DNA of 62,131 nucleotides. It comes from an uncultured Candidatus Melainabacteria bacterium. Lineage in GTDB: Bacteria; Cyanobacteriota; Vampirovibrionia; Gastranaerophilales; Gastranaerophilaceae. This document shows, in pieces, positions 7,635 to 15,677 of this stretch. The first letter of the stretch is position 1. Every line of letters starts with the position of its first letter. The translations under genes were made by a program, and so were the position numbers. The stretch lies in contig CANNUY010000012.1 in NCBI GenBank assembly GCA_947525005.1, positions 1 through 62,131 of the forward strand, given 5' to 3'. Under the pieces are notes generated by a model. It was not told the DNA's origin. It searched no databases and was given only the letters and a program-made list of their open reading frames with translations.

Positions 7635-8465
7635 TTATTTTTTCTTACGAGATCTAACAATAAACTTATTAGATGCTTTATTTTTCTTACGAGTTTTGTA
7701 ACCCAATGCTGGTTTACCCCAAGGAGTCTTAGGATGTCCACCAGGACCAGTTTTACCTTCACCACCACCGTGTGGGTGATCACAAGGGTTCATTGTTACA
7801 CCACGTACTGTAGGTCTGATACCCATGTATCTTTTTCTACCAGCTTTACCAATTTTCAAGTTCTTGAATTCAGCGTTTCCTAATGTGCCGATAGTTGCCA
7901 TACATTCTTTTCTAACCATTCTCATTTCGCCAGAAGGTAATTTGATAGTTACATAATTTCCTTCTTTTGCCATAACTTGTGCAGCATTACCTGCTGAACG
8001 AACCATTTTACCACCTCTACCAGGTTCTAGTTCGATGTTATGAACAATTGTACCTAATGGAATTAGTTCTAGTGGCATTGCGTTACCTGTTTGTACAGGT
8101 GCTTCTGGACCACTTAATATAACATCACCAACATTCAATCCTTCTGGTGTTAAGATATATCTCTTTTCACCATCTGCATAGAATACTAATGAAATTCTTA
8201 CGTTTCTGTTTGGATCGTACTCAATAGATTTAACTGTTGCTGGTACGCCAAATTTTTCTCTCTTAAAATCAATTATACGGTATGCTTTTTTTACACCGCC
8301 GCCTTTGTGACGACATGTAATTCTACCAGTATTATTTCTACCTGCTGTTTTCTTTATAGGTTTTAGTAATGATTTTTCAGGAGTTGATGTAGTGATTTCT
8401 TGATAATCACTCTTTATCATGCCTCTTTGTCCCGGAGACGTCGGATTAATTTTACGAGTTGCCAT
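7635..8465 (-). CDS. rplB: 50S ribosomal protein L2
   Basis: 276 residues, the usual length. It begins MATRKINPTSPGQRG and carries GRNNTGRITCRHKGGG near 45, the OB/SH3-like core, and GVTMNPCDHPHGGGEG near 224 containing the conserved His needed for peptidyl transferase function. GGAG precedes the start. The 233-nt spacer upstream, towards rplW, is unusually long. Confidence 0.98.
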   Translation of the reverse strand: MATRKINPTSPGQRGMIKSDYQEITTSTPEKSLLKPIKKTAGRNNTGRITCRHKGGGVKKAYRIIDFKREKFGVPATVKSIEYDPNRNVRISLVFYADGEKRYILTPEGLNVGDVILSGPEAPVQTGNAMPLELIPLGTIVHNIELEPGRGGKMVRSAGNAAQVMAKEGNYVTIKLPSGEMRMVRKECMATIGTLGNAEFKNLKIGKAGRKRYMGIRPTVRGVTMNPCDHPHGGGEGKTGPGGHPKTPWGKPALGYKTRKKNKASNKFIVRSRKKK

Positions 8466-8698
8466 TTTATTTTCTCCTATAATTTCATTTTTGGCTTCTT
8501 ACTTATAATAAATCTTCTGATTTATTTTTTTGCTAGTGTTTATTTAACACTTTGTTTTTTGTTCCTTCGAGTTTCGGACTTCGTCCTCACTCTACACAAA
8601 AATCGCTTTCTTGCTCGGTCGCATTTAACGGGTCTTCGCTTTTTACATCTGTAACTTTGTCACTTTTGCAAAAGAGCTACGCCCTCAGCGCCCTCGCG
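8466..8698 (-). other. Long spacer between rplW and rplB
   Basis: 233 nt without a supported gene. It is clearly richer in G+C than nearby spacers and contains several CTTCG/TTCGG-type small stem-loops (for example around 8566-8590). The minus strand shows only short frames without ribosome binding sites. No promoter is evident. Confidence 0.5.
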
Positions 8699-8995
8699 CT
8701 ATGCTCCAACTAATTCTTCGATTGGATCACCTTCGATAGTAACAATAGCTTTTCTGCTAGCATCTGTTCTACCATATTTGTAACCCATTCTCTTTGAATG
8801 AGATGGCATGTAAACTGTTCTTACTTTTTTAACCTTTCTTCCTGGAAAAGCTAATTCTACTGCTTGAGCGATTTCAACTTTTGTTGCATCTTCTTTTACT
8901 TCAAAAGTGTATTGACCCATTGTAGTAGCCATCATAGATTTTTCAGTAATGATAGGTCTTTTGATAATATCGTATAATTTTTCTTTATTACTCAT
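8699..8995 (-). CDS. rplW: 50S ribosomal protein L23
   Basis: 98 residues. Start MSNKEKLYDIIKRPIITEKS is typical of L23, as is YTFEVKEDATKVEIAQAVE. L23 forms the docking site at the tunnel exit for trigger factor and SRP. The ATG overlaps the rplD stop codon by one base (TAATG), so translation is probably coupled. Confidence 0.96.
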   Translation of the reverse strand: MSNKEKLYDIIKRPIITEKSMMATTMGQYTFEVKEDATKVEIAQAVELAFPGRKVKKVRTVYMPSHSKRMGYKYGRTDASRKAIVTIEGDPIEELVGA

Positions 8996-9621
8996 TATTG
9001 CAACCTTTCTGTAATATCATTGACTGCTGATTCTGTAATGATTACATAATCAGCTTCCAATAAATCTTTTACGTTTAAGTTTGTAGGTAAAATCATTTTC
9101 AATGTAGGAATGTTTCTACCTGCTAAACTAATGTTTTTATTTTCAGGAGCATTTGTATCAGCAACCAACAATACTTTTCCTGAAACTTCTAATGATTTAA
9201 GTGCAGATACAACCAATTTTGTTTTTGGTTCTGTAATTGCAGAAAAATCTTTAACTACTACTAATTGAGCTTCTCTAGCTGAAAGTGCTGATCTCAAAGC
9301 TAATTTTCTAGCTTTTTGAGGCATTGCTATTTCATAGTTTCTTGGTTTTGGTCCAAAGATTACACCACCACCAGCGAACAATGGAGATCTTGTAGATCCT
9401 GCTCTTGCTCTACCAGTACCTTTTTGTTTCCAAGGTTTTCTTCCACCACCAGAAACTTCAGCTCTTGTTTTACAACAAGCATTTCCTTGACGTGCATTGT
9501 TTAATTGTCTTCTTAATGCTTGGTGCATAACGTGAATATTAGGTTCAATACCAAAAACTTCTTTGTTTAAAGTGATTTCACCTAGTTTTTCACCACTTGT
9601 GCTTAATATTTGTTTTGACAT
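8995..9621 (-). CDS. rplD: 50S ribosomal protein L4
   Basis: 208 residues with the extended-loop signature RKPWKQKGTGRARAGSTRSP near 62-81 and GPKPRNYEIAMPQKARKLALR after it. In E. coli L4 also represses its own operon by binding the S10 leader; whether that happens here cannot be read from the sequence. It is separated from rplC by an unusual 263-nt spacer. Confidence 0.97.
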   Translation of the reverse strand: MSKQILSTSGEKLGEITLNKEVFGIEPNIHVMHQALRRQLNNARQGNACCKTRAEVSGGGRKPWKQKGTGRARAGSTRSPLFAGGGVIFGPKPRNYEIAMPQKARKLALRSALSAREAQLVVVKDFSAITEPKTKLVVSALKSLEVSGKVLLVADTNAPENKNISLAGRNIPTLKMILPTNLNVKDLLEADYVIITESAVNDITERLQ

Positions 9622-9884
9622 TTTTCTATTTCCTTTTGCTTTCCGTCAACCCCTTTCCGATTTCTCGGTTTTATATGGCTGAAGCGGTTTGTTTTACTTT
9701 ACTTTGTTATTTCGCCCGTGTAGTTTTATCTACTTAGCAATATGTTCCACCTATCATTCCGCCTGTGCAATCAGAGATTGCTTCGTTCCTTTCACTTCGT
9801 TCCAGTCACAACGGCGGTGATGTAATGTTGCCCTGCTTGTCTTACCCTTCGGTAAGCCAACACCGGCAACACCGGCTTCGCACA
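9622..9884 (-). other. Long spacer between rplC and rplD
   Basis: 263 nt with no supported gene and a higher G+C content than the flanks. It holds short inverted repeats such as CTTACC-CTTC-GGTAAG near 9840-9855 and CCGGCAACACCGG near 9862-9874. Possibly repetitive or structured leader RNA; no clear promoter is seen. Confidence 0.5.
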
Positions 9885-10520
9885 CTAATTCCATTTTGTT
9901 CTTGATGGAGTGATTGTTACCAATCTACCTTCACAACCTGGAACTGAACCCTTAATTAATACTAAACTGTTTTCAGCATCAACTTTAACTAATTTCAATT
10001 TAGTGATAGTAACTCTTTCATTACCCATGTTACCAGCCATTCTTTTGCCTTTGATAACACGGCTAGGAGTTGTACCTGCACCGATTGAACCAGGTTCTCT
10101 GTGGTTCTTAGAACCGTGACCCATAGGTCCTCTACCAAAGTTCCATCTTTTTACTGTACCTTGGAAACCTTTACCTATTGAATGTCCAACTACATCTACC
10201 TTTTGAACACCATCTAAAACTGATAGTTCTACTTGTTGTCCTACTGTGTAGTCAGCTGGGTTTTCTACTCTGAACTCTTGTAAATGTCTGTAGTTTTCAA
10301 GATTGTTCTTTTTTAAGTGACCAATTTGAGCCTTTGTCAAGTGTTTTTCTTTTGCTGAAACTGTACCAACTTGAATTGCGTTGTATCCATCAGTTTCAAC
10401 TGTTTTTACTTGAGTAACCACGATTGGATCAACCTTGATAACTGTAACTGGAACTGCCAATCCTTGTTCATCAAAGATTTGAGTCATTCCTAATTTCTTT
10501 CCTATTACACCTAGTGTCAT
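9885..10520 (-). CDS. rplC: 50S ribosomal protein L3
   Basis: 211 residues. Start MTLGVIGKKLGMTQIFDE and the loop GRGPMGHGSKNHREPGSIG near 130-148 (reaching into the peptidyl transferase centre) followed by RVIKGKRMAGNMG are diagnostic. A second long spacer (240 nt) separates it from rpsJ. Confidence 0.97.
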   Translation of the reverse strand: MTLGVIGKKLGMTQIFDEQGLAVPVTVIKVDPIVVTQVKTVETDGYNAIQVGTVSAKEKHLTKAQIGHLKKNNLENYRHLQEFRVENPADYTVGQQVELSVLDGVQKVDVVGHSIGKGFQGTVKRWNFGRGPMGHGSKNHREPGSIGAGTTPSRVIKGKRMAGNMGNERVTITKLKLVKVDAENSLVLIKGSVPGCEGRLVTITPSRTKWN

Positions 10521-10760
10521 TTTTTACCTTTCCGACATGCAACAATATCGGCTATTCACCAATCTTATCTATCATGTCTACTTCTTGCGAGCGCTACCAA
10601 TACCTTTAGGGATTTTAACCCTCCGTCTACTTAGACGTCGTAGTTCACATTATCTGCATAATGCTATAAAGTTTTCAAAAAACTGAGTTTAATGTTCGGC
10701 TATTAAAGTCCTTAGACAAGTTTTGTTTACCGACTCGCACCGATAAACAAAAACGTATCT
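10521..10760 (-). other. Long spacer between rpsJ and rplC
   Basis: 240 nt without a supported gene. Just after the rpsJ stop, at about 10728-10753, the arms TGTTTACCG and CGATAAACA form a stem whose odd pair becomes G-U in the minus-strand RNA. This suggests a structured element in the operon mRNA. GTCTA-CTTAGAC-type small stems lie near 10625-10640. It may be an attenuator or processing site; this is inference. Confidence 0.45.
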
Positions 10761-11081
10761 CTAAAGTTTTACTTCAATATCAACACCAGCAGGTAAATCT
10801 AATCTGCTGAGTTCTTCAGTAGTTTGTTGTGTTGGTTCATATATGTCGATAATTCTCTTGTGAGTTCTTAATTCAAAGTGTTCTCTAGATTTCTTATCTA
10901 CGTGTGGTGAACGCAATACACAATAAATACGTCTTTTTGTAGGCAAAGGAATTGGTCCAGCTACTTTTGCGTCTGTTCTTTTTGCAGTTTCAACAATCTT
11001 TTCAGCAGATAAATCTACTAATCTGTTTTCATACGCTTTTAAACAAACTCTGATTCTTTGTCTTTTTGCTGTTTGTGCCAT
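10761..11081 (-). CDS. rpsJ: 30S ribosomal protein S10
   Basis: 106 residues. Core motifs: RIRVCLKAYENRLVD near the N-terminus, AGPIPLPTKRRIYCVLRSPHVDKKSREHFE in two adjoining blocks, and RLDLPAGVDIEVKL at the end. First gene of the cluster, as in other bacteria. S10 also acts with NusB in antitermination. The start has a GGAATG-type weak SD. Confidence 0.97.
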   Translation of the reverse strand: MAQTAKRQRIRVCLKAYENRLVDLSAEKIVETAKRTDAKVAGPIPLPTKRRIYCVLRSPHVDKKSREHFELRTHKRIIDIYEPTQQTTEELSRLDLPAGVDIEVKL

Positions 11082-11176
11082 TTTTCATTCCTTTTTTCTG
11101 TTTTTACATCTGACAGATTACTCTGCCACTACGCCAACCGGCTATTTACAAATTTTCGGCTAACTATAGCATAATA

Positions 11177-11205
11177 ATAGTAAAATAAACATATTTTATA
11201 GTCAA
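11177..11205 (-). promoter_or_regulatory. Probable promoter of the S10 operon
   Basis: Minus strand TTGACT (11205-11200), 17-nt spacer, TACTAT (11182-11177). It would produce a leader of about 90 nt before rpsJ at 11081. The surrounding DNA is very AT-rich, so alternative -10 placements are possible. Confidence 0.4.
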
Positions 11206-11305
11206 CAACTAGATTTGAAAAACACTTTTATACCGTAATATTTCTTAATAGATTGTCATAGTTCGGATTTTAAACCTCTTGAAAATTTTTATACAAAATT
11301 TAATG

Positions 11306-11332
11306 GGCGATGAAATTTAAAATTTCATCGCC
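11306..11332 (-). terminator. Terminator after the kinase-like gene
   Basis: A perfect 12-bp stem (11306-11317 with 11321-11332), 3-nt loop, then a T-rich minus-strand tail (CCATTAAATTTTG). It lies 30 nt after the stop at 11362 and isolates that gene from the S10 promoter. Confidence 0.7.
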
Positions 11333-11361
11333 ACTTTTATATCGTTAAAAACTTTTTTAAA

Positions 11362-12855
11362 CTAATCTTCTAATGAACTTCTAATAATTTGGGTTCTCAC
11401 ATTTTTTATCTTTTGTTTCAAAAACTCATTTTTTTCCACTTTATCCAATTTATCTAAAACTTCCATTTTATCACCAAATGAATAATCATCTTCTTTTACA
11501 AATTTAATCTTGTGAAGTAGCCTGTCATTGATATCATAGCTACCTTTTGATATCAAGATATCTGCAGTAGGCATAATTTTATCTTTTGGTAACAAATGCA
11601 TATAACTTGCTAAATGTTCTTCTGCCTCAGGCAAAACATTTTCTTCTGCAATTCTATAAAATTTCTCTAATCTATTTGCATCAATCTCACCTTTTGGAAC
11701 ATCTAAGTCATCGATTTTTAACTTATCCAATCTTTCTCTTGAAAGTAATGGAATTTCATTCAACAAAACAACTTGCGTTTCTGGGTCTTTTCGTTTCATT
11801 AGCACTTCAAAATATTTTTCAGCAGATGGTTCTGACAAATATTTTAAAGCATAAGCAATCCCCTGATCAGCAAACGAATTATTAAAATTCAAACATTCTT
11901 CTACGTATTTGTCTTTATCAGGTAAATGTTTAATACAAATTGCCAAACCTGCTTCTATTTGTTTTCTATCGCCACCCATTTTTTTATTTTTGATACCATG
12001 CCATACAGCAGGTCTTTCATTTAAAGGTTTTGACTTAACTTGATTTAAGACATATCTTGCTAATTTACTTTTGTTTTTAACTCTATTGACTACCCTGACC
12101 CCACCAGCATCGATTGAATAACCAAACAACTTATTATGACCGAAACTTTCTTTTACTTCGTCTGTAACCTTCAAACCATAATCATATTCATCAACGATTT
12201 TTTTAGGTGGTTTTACATTTTTATCCACAAATTTATCCACAAAATAGCCATTATCAATATTTCCCCAATAAAATTTACTTCTTTGAGTATCCATGCCTTG
12301 CTGTTTCTTCCAATAGATAGAAGTATTTATTTCTGCATAATTACCGTGAGTTTTATACTTATGCCATTCTGGAGATTTATCAACCAAATGGAACACTTTT
12401 AAAGAGAGTTCTTCTCCTGTTTTCTTATCCTTAATACCCTCTAATTTAAAGGCTTTTTTATATTCACCTGCTCCAAGATAAACTATATCAAATGGATCAT
12501 CTTCTTTTAAAACTCCGTGTTTTACAAATAAATTCTTCAACTTATCAACAGTTTCTTTAGGTCTTCTATTTTTATATTCATCAGCAGGAGCATTAATTGA
12601 AGGTTTAAAATCTCTTATTGAATCAGCTACTTCTTCAAATGTTTTATAAATATCCTTAATCTGTTCTGGGCGTCTTTTTGGATCTAATGCTTCAAAAAGA
12701 ACAGGTGGTAATTGACCAACATAAGTATTACTAGGTTTCGTTTCTTCTAATACTTTACAAATATCTTTTTTACCATCAATAAAAATATGACGTCCCATTC
12801 TTTTTGATATACCCGCAAATGCAACATTATTGTTTGAACGTGTATCAAGTAACAT
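11362..12855 (-). CDS. Kinase-like protein with N-terminal F-x-G tag
   Basis: 497 residues without signal peptide or membrane segment. The first 15 residues are MLLDTRSNNNVAFAG, a short Asn-rich leader ending in the V-x-F-x-G motif seen on four other proteins here. From about 125, DIVYLGAGEYKKAFKLEG then LSLKVFHL resembles the glycine-rich loop and the VAIK lysine of protein kinases. A clear HRD or DFG motif is not visible, so this may be a divergent kinase or pseudokinase. The C-terminal half (about 300-497) is helical and reads like HEAT-type repeats. The start is set by AAAGGAT. It is monocistronic, with a terminator at 11306-11332. Function unknown; effector-like role is inference. Confidence 0.6.
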   Translation of the reverse strand: MLLDTRSNNNVAFAGISKRMGRHIFIDGKKDICKVLEETKPSNTYVGQLPPVLFEALDPKRRPEQIKDIYKTFEEVADSIRDFKPSINAPADEYKNRRPKETVDKLKNLFVKHGVLKEDDPFDIVYLGAGEYKKAFKLEGIKDKKTGEELSLKVFHLVDKSPEWHKYKTHGNYAEINTSIYWKKQQGMDTQRSKFYWGNIDNGYFVDKFVDKNVKPPKKIVDEYDYGLKVTDEVKESFGHNKLFGYSIDAGGVRVVNRVKNKSKLARYVLNQVKSKPLNERPAVWHGIKNKKMGGDRKQIEAGLAICIKHLPDKDKYVEECLNFNNSFADQGIAYALKYLSEPSAEKYFEVLMKRKDPETQVVLLNEIPLLSRERLDKLKIDDLDVPKGEIDANRLEKFYRIAEENVLPEAEEHLASYMHLLPKDKIMPTADILISKGSYDINDRLLHKIKFVKEDDYSFGDKMEVLDKLDKVEKNEFLKQKIKNVRTQIIRSSLED

Positions 12856-12941
12856 AAAAATCCTTTCAAATTTGGTTGATAATTGTTAATAATTAAGATA
12901 ACGAAGGTAAAAAAATATTTTGCTACATAATCTTAATACTA

Positions 12942-12970
12942 TTCACAAATCGTAAAATTTGTTATACAAT
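12942..12970 (+). promoter_or_regulatory. Promoter of the ClpX zinc-finger gene
   Basis: TTCACA (12942-12947), 17-nt spacer, TACAAT (12965-12970), each 5 of 6 to consensus. The leader would be very short (about 13 nt) but still includes AAGGAG at 12979-12984. Confidence 0.55.
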
Positions 12971-12989
12971 TGAACAAGAAGGAGCTTTT

Positions 12990-13277
12990 ATGTCAAACGA
13001 TGATAAAATTGTAAGTTTAGGCAAGAAACGTTCTGAACACGAACACCAAAAAGAAGAGGCTTGCCAACACGAAGAAAACACAGTAGCAGAAGAACCTGTA
13101 TATTGTAGTTTTTGTGGCAGACCAAATAACCAAGTTGTTAAAATGGTTAAAGGTCCAGGGGTTAACATTTGTTCAGAATGCACTATGATTGCTGTTCAAT
13201 ACTTAATTCTAAACGACCAAATGCCATCAGCAGAAGCACAATCTATTCTTGATGCCTTTTGGGGTAAATGTAAATAA
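12990..13277 (+). CDS. Stand-alone ClpX-type zinc finger protein
   Basis: 95 residues. After a polar, charged leader of about 36 residues there is a C4 zinc finger, C39-x2-C42 and C61-x2-C64, with CSFCGRPNNQVVKMVKGPGV matching the N-terminal zinc-binding domain of ClpX (CSFCGK...AGPGVYICDEC). The rest of ClpX (AAA+ module) is absent: the protein ends about 30 residues later. In ClpX this domain dimerises and binds adaptors and substrates. A free copy could act as an adaptor or competitor of the ClpXP protease, or as an unrelated zinc-binding protein. AAGGAG precedes the ATG. Confidence 0.8.
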   Translation: MSNDDKIVSLGKKRSEHEHQKEEACQHEENTVAEEPVYCSFCGRPNNQVVKMVKGPGVNICSECTMIAVQYLILNDQMPSAEAQSILDAFWGKCK

Positions 13278-13401
13278 AAGTGACTTAGGTATTAAGTTAT
13301 TAGGTTACTAAGTTAATGCGATACTTATAATAATGTATCTTTGAACTTGGTTTTTTAATAACCAATGAGTGAAAAAGTTTATTATATAAATAAGGAAGAT
13401 T

Positions 13402-14997
13402 ATGAATAAAATTCAAATTAAAGCCGAAATTTTGACGTTGATTACAAAACTTCAAACTACAACATCTGTATCAGATGAAATGTTCAAATTGCTTGATGAA
13501 GAACCTGATAAACAAGCTATAATGGACGTGCTTTTAAAAGAACTCTCACGTGCAAAAGAACAAAAGGCTTTTGTAATCTGTTACATACTTACACGACTTT
13601 TTGATAAAGAATTTTTAACTGAAAATCTTAGAAATTTCATAAGAGATAGAAAGATTAGTGATTATGCAAAAATGATAGCCTTTAATATTCTAAAGGATTT
13701 AGGTAGTGAAGTTCAATATGACGAAGTAAGTGGATACTTCACAGAGTTTGACCAAATCGTTGAAGAAGAAACAAAAGAGATGCTCAACTCTGCATTGATG
13801 AATCCAGAAGCTCAAATCGACTTCATAGACTTTCTATCAGCACTTAATCCAGAGGATCAACTTACTCTTGTTAGAGCATTAAATGAAGATTATACTCAAG
13901 ATGCTCTGGCAAATATTCTTATCCCTGTATTTTTGTACAATCCAAAAACAGATTTGGCAAAAGAAGTTATAAAACTACTTGGAGAATCGAAATCAGAACT
14001 TGCATTCCACGCACTTGAAGAAGCTAAAGATTTTGTTGGCGAAGATATTATTCCTTTGCTTAACAAAAGTATCTCAACTCTTAAACTTTCAGGAATAAGA
14101 GTTGATAATGCAGAACAATTTTATAAAAGTATATTAACAACATCAAAACCATATAAATCATTCATCAGTTATCCTGACGGTCACGGCAACCAAGCTGTTG
14201 TATTTACAAGAAAAAGAACAGATGGTTCAATCCAATTCATGGCGCTTGTTATAAACGACCAATATGGTATCTTAGATTGTTTCGGATTTCACGAAATTAC
14301 AGAAAACGACCTATCAAAAATTTTACAAAAGTTCTATGGTTTAACAGATGGGGTTGAAGTTAAACACGAAATCGTTAAATACCTAGTTGATAGAGCAGAA
14401 AAATTAGCAAGATATAACAAAGACGAACTTCCTTATGAATACGTTTGTTGGAAAAATATTATGCTTGATATTGTTCCTGAAAAACCTATCTGCAATATTG
14501 AACAAAAAGAACTATCTTCAAAAGAGATTGAAGAACTTTGTCTTGATGATATTGTTCAGACTTGGTTCTATGACGAAATAACCTCAGAATCTTTCTTTGA
14601 AGTTATTGAAAAACTAAATAATTTATACAGAAATAACAAATATGACACTGATTTAGATAAATTCATTGCAGACAACTACAACACAATCTACACACCAGAA
14701 GAAATTGAGTTGTGGAAAAACAGATTTTATCTATGTGCATATCTAAAACAAGTTGAAAACGAAAAAGAATTAGCACAAAAATTTTATTCTTTGAAGGATA
14801 ATTATACCTTCTTAACCAATATATTAAGAAAAAGTATTTATGAATATTATATCAATAAGCGTTGGCAACTAAAAAATGCAAATAACACTACAAACATTTT
14901 TAAGAAAAACACTGTACAAAGTTCTGAATTTGAACACCTACAACTTGATATGATAATTTCTACGATTGAAAACAAATGGGTTAAAGAAGATGCATAA
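13402..14997 (+). CDS. Conserved-looking hypothetical helical protein
   Basis: 531 residues, no signal peptide or membrane segment. The first 230 residues are a series of helices of 30-40 residues resembling HEAT/ARM repeats. The middle (about 230-340: FISYPDGHGNQAVVFTRKR then FMALVINDQYGILDCFGF) looks like a compact alpha/beta domain. The C-terminal 150 residues are helical again. It overlaps the start of ruvX by 8 nt, so the two are translated from one message. AAGGAAG precedes the ATG. I do not recognise the family. Confidence 0.75.
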   Translation: MNKIQIKAEILTLITKLQTTTSVSDEMFKLLDEEPDKQAIMDVLLKELSRAKEQKAFVICYILTRLFDKEFLTENLRNFIRDRKISDYAKMIAFNILKDLGSEVQYDEVSGYFTEFDQIVEEETKEMLNSALMNPEAQIDFIDFLSALNPEDQLTLVRALNEDYTQDALANILIPVFLYNPKTDLAKEVIKLLGESKSELAFHALEEAKDFVGEDIIPLLNKSISTLKLSGIRVDNAEQFYKSILTTSKPYKSFISYPDGHGNQAVVFTRKRTDGSIQFMALVINDQYGILDCFGFHEITENDLSKILQKFYGLTDGVEVKHEIVKYLVDRAEKLARYNKDELPYEYVCWKNIMLDIVPEKPICNIEQKELSSKEIEELCLDDIVQTWFYDEITSESFFEVIEKLNNLYRNNKYDTDLDKFIADNYNTIYTPEEIELWKNRFYLCAYLKQVENEKELAQKFYSLKDNYTFLTNILRKSIYEYYINKRWQLKNANNTTNIFKKNTVQSSEFEHLQLDMIISTIENKWVKEDA

Positions 14998-15391
14998 AAT
15001 AATGTGCCTTGATGTCGGTACAAAACGAATAGGAGTAGCCTTAAGCGATTATTTACACATAATTGCAAACGGTGAATGTTGTGTTGACAGACAACCTGAA
15101 GTTAAAGCTGTTGAGCAAATAAAAACTATTGCAAAACAAAATAATGTAAAAACAATAATTATAGGCGTTCCAGTGAATATGGACGGCACTCATGGATTTC
15201 AAGCAGATGATTGCAAAAATTTTGCTAGCAATTTTTCCGAATTTGATATAAAATTTGAAGACGAACGTTTGACATCTGATTTGGCAGAAGAAAATTTACG
15301 TGAGAAAAAAATAAATTTCCGCAAAAATAAGGGTCTTGTAGATATAGAAAGCGCTCGTATAATATTAGAACAATATATGACAAAACTATAG
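14990..15391 (+). CDS. ruvX: Putative pre-16S rRNA nuclease YqgF/RuvX
   Basis: 133 residues from the ATG at 14990 (MHKIMCLDVGTKRIG); an upstream in-frame start would add eight residues not typical of the family. RNase H-like fold with the first catalytic Asp in CLDVGTKRIGVALSD, FEDERLTS in the middle, and the late Asp in DIESARIILEQY. YqgF matures the 5' end of 16S rRNA in E. coli; the family was first named as a Holliday junction resolvase. It overlaps the previous gene by 8 nt and is followed by a DUF1292 gene, the same order as in Firmicutes. Confidence 0.93.
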   Translation: MHKIMCLDVGTKRIGVALSDYLHIIANGECCVDRQPEVKAVEQIKTIAKQNNVKTIIIGVPVNMDGTHGFQADDCKNFASNFSEFDIKFEDERLTSDLAEENLREKKINFRKNKGLVDIESARIILEQYMTKL

Positions 15392-15404
15392 AAAGTGAGA
15401 AAAA

Positions 15405-15677
15405 ATGACAGATATCGAAGATAAAGATAACCTTGTAGAAACAGTTGATGAAGATGGTAATGTTATTACATTTAGACTGTTTGACATTATTGAGTTTGAA
15501 AACAAAGAATATGCACTTTTGCTACCTGCTGATTCAGATGATGATGAAGAAGATAGCGAAATCGTTATAATGAAATTAATCAAAGAAGATGAAGAATACT
15601 CTTTTGAAACAATTGATAGCGATGAAGAATTCGACAGAGTTTCATCATATCTTGAAGAATTAAGTGAGGAAGAATAA
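15405..15677 (+). CDS. DUF1292 family protein (YrzB-like)
   Basis: 90 very acidic residues. The core DEDGNVITFRLFDIIEFENKEYALLLP followed by an acidic loop and EIVIMKLIKEDEEYSFETIDSDEEFDRV is the typical DUF1292 pattern. Function of the family is unknown. In Firmicutes it sits next to ruvX (yrrK), as here, which supports the identification. The stop codon abuts the TTG start of the next gene. SD GAAAGTGAG lies 6-12 nt upstream. Confidence 0.9.
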   Translation: MTDIEDKDNLVETVDEDGNVITFRLFDIIEFENKEYALLLPADSDDDEEDSEIVIMKLIKEDEEYSFETIDSDEEFDRVSSYLEELSEEE

